A program made the position numbers and the translations under genes. Positions 63,799 to 64,000 of a stretch of 64,000 nt of DNA are shown here, piece by piece. Each line of letters starts with the position of its first letter. Position 1 is the stretch's first letter. Source of the stretch: Candidatus Endolissoclinum faulkneri L2 (GTDB lineage: Bacteria > Pseudomonadota > Alphaproteobacteria > Thalassobaculales > Thalassobaculaceae); the NCBI RefSeq assembly GCF_000319385.1, contig NC_019566.1, positions 289,015 to 353,014 on the forward strand. The letters run 5' to 3'. The notes below the pieces were generated by a model, which worked only from the letters and a program-made list of their open reading frames with translations, had not been told where the DNA came from and made no database searches.

Positions 63799-64000
63799 AG
63801 TTAACCGTTTGTATAAGATTTTTTTTGGATAGTGAAGCAAAGAGCAAATGTTTGTTTTTTACGGGGTAATATATGATAAAGTACACTATTTTATTTTTTA
63901 TATTTTGTGATACAACGGGTATTTTTTAATTAACACTCTTCCTAATTTTCTAAATGCAGTTTTAAGTACGAAATAACATCTTGAAATTGTGTAATTTTAT

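Overview
The window looks like part of the chromosome of an AT-rich, genome-reduced alphaproteobacterium, most likely a host-associated symbiont. Evidence: single-copy housekeeping and biosynthetic genes; alphaproteobacterial gene order (murA-hisG-hisD...infA-maf; rpsF-rpsR-DUF2232-rplI; rmuC divergent from def-fmt-truA); an alphaproteobacterial-type SerC; tRNAs of alphaproteobacterial type; standard code with TGA as stop. Only about 29.5 kb of 64 kb (roughly 46%, my count) is coding. The gaps are far more AT-rich than the genes and hold almost no recognisable remnants. A Rhodospirillales-like origin is suggested by murA-hisG-hisD-infA-maf. Low coding density recalls the tunicate symbiont Ca. 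Endolissoclinum faulkneri, but that is a memory-based guess and not verified here.

Layout. 1-1002 is the 3' part of a two-domain ABC transporter ATPase. 2.1-8.1 kb: tRNA-Thr(GGT), murA, hisG/hisD (overlapping), infA, maf. 8.7-13.6 kb: tRNA-Phe, serC, rnhB. 15.1-22.7 kb: ETF-ubiquinone oxidoreductase divergent from a uracil-DNA glycosylase, then ispE, ubiA and a SCO1 copper chaperone. 22.7-27.5 kb is a gene desert with two tRNAs. 27.5-31.1 kb: the ribosomal operon rpsF-rpsR-DUF2232-rplI converging on hisN. 32-38.4 kb: kdsB, rmuC, def-fmt-truA. 40.9-44.4 kb: dapF and hisS. 44.4-48 kb is the longest desert. 48-58 kb: folD-fchA (translationally coupled), argB, fabI, pyrE. 58.2-63.8 kb: the gatC-gatA-gatB operon and rsmB.

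Function. The genes keep a free-standing envelope (murA, kdsB, fabI, ispE), aerobic respiration (ETF-QO, ubiA, SCO1), translation (infA, def, fmt, truA, rsmB, gatCAB, hisS, ribosomal proteins) and amino-acid synthesis (his, arg, lysine/DAP, serine). That profile fits a nutritional or defensive symbiont that still makes essential amino acids. No mobile element, phage, CRISPR, toxin, defence system or secondary-metabolite gene is visible.

The most unusual features are: (i) a FolD with its conserved cyclohydrolase-site Gln replaced, coupled to a separate cyclohydrolase-family gene fchA; (ii) a Maf protein without its catalytic motif; (iii) a dozen or so long perfect inverted repeats (14-21 bp arms), unrelated in sequence, almost all in gaps and two of them built over stop codons; (iv) terminator-like hairpins with T-runs in gaps with no gene upstream.
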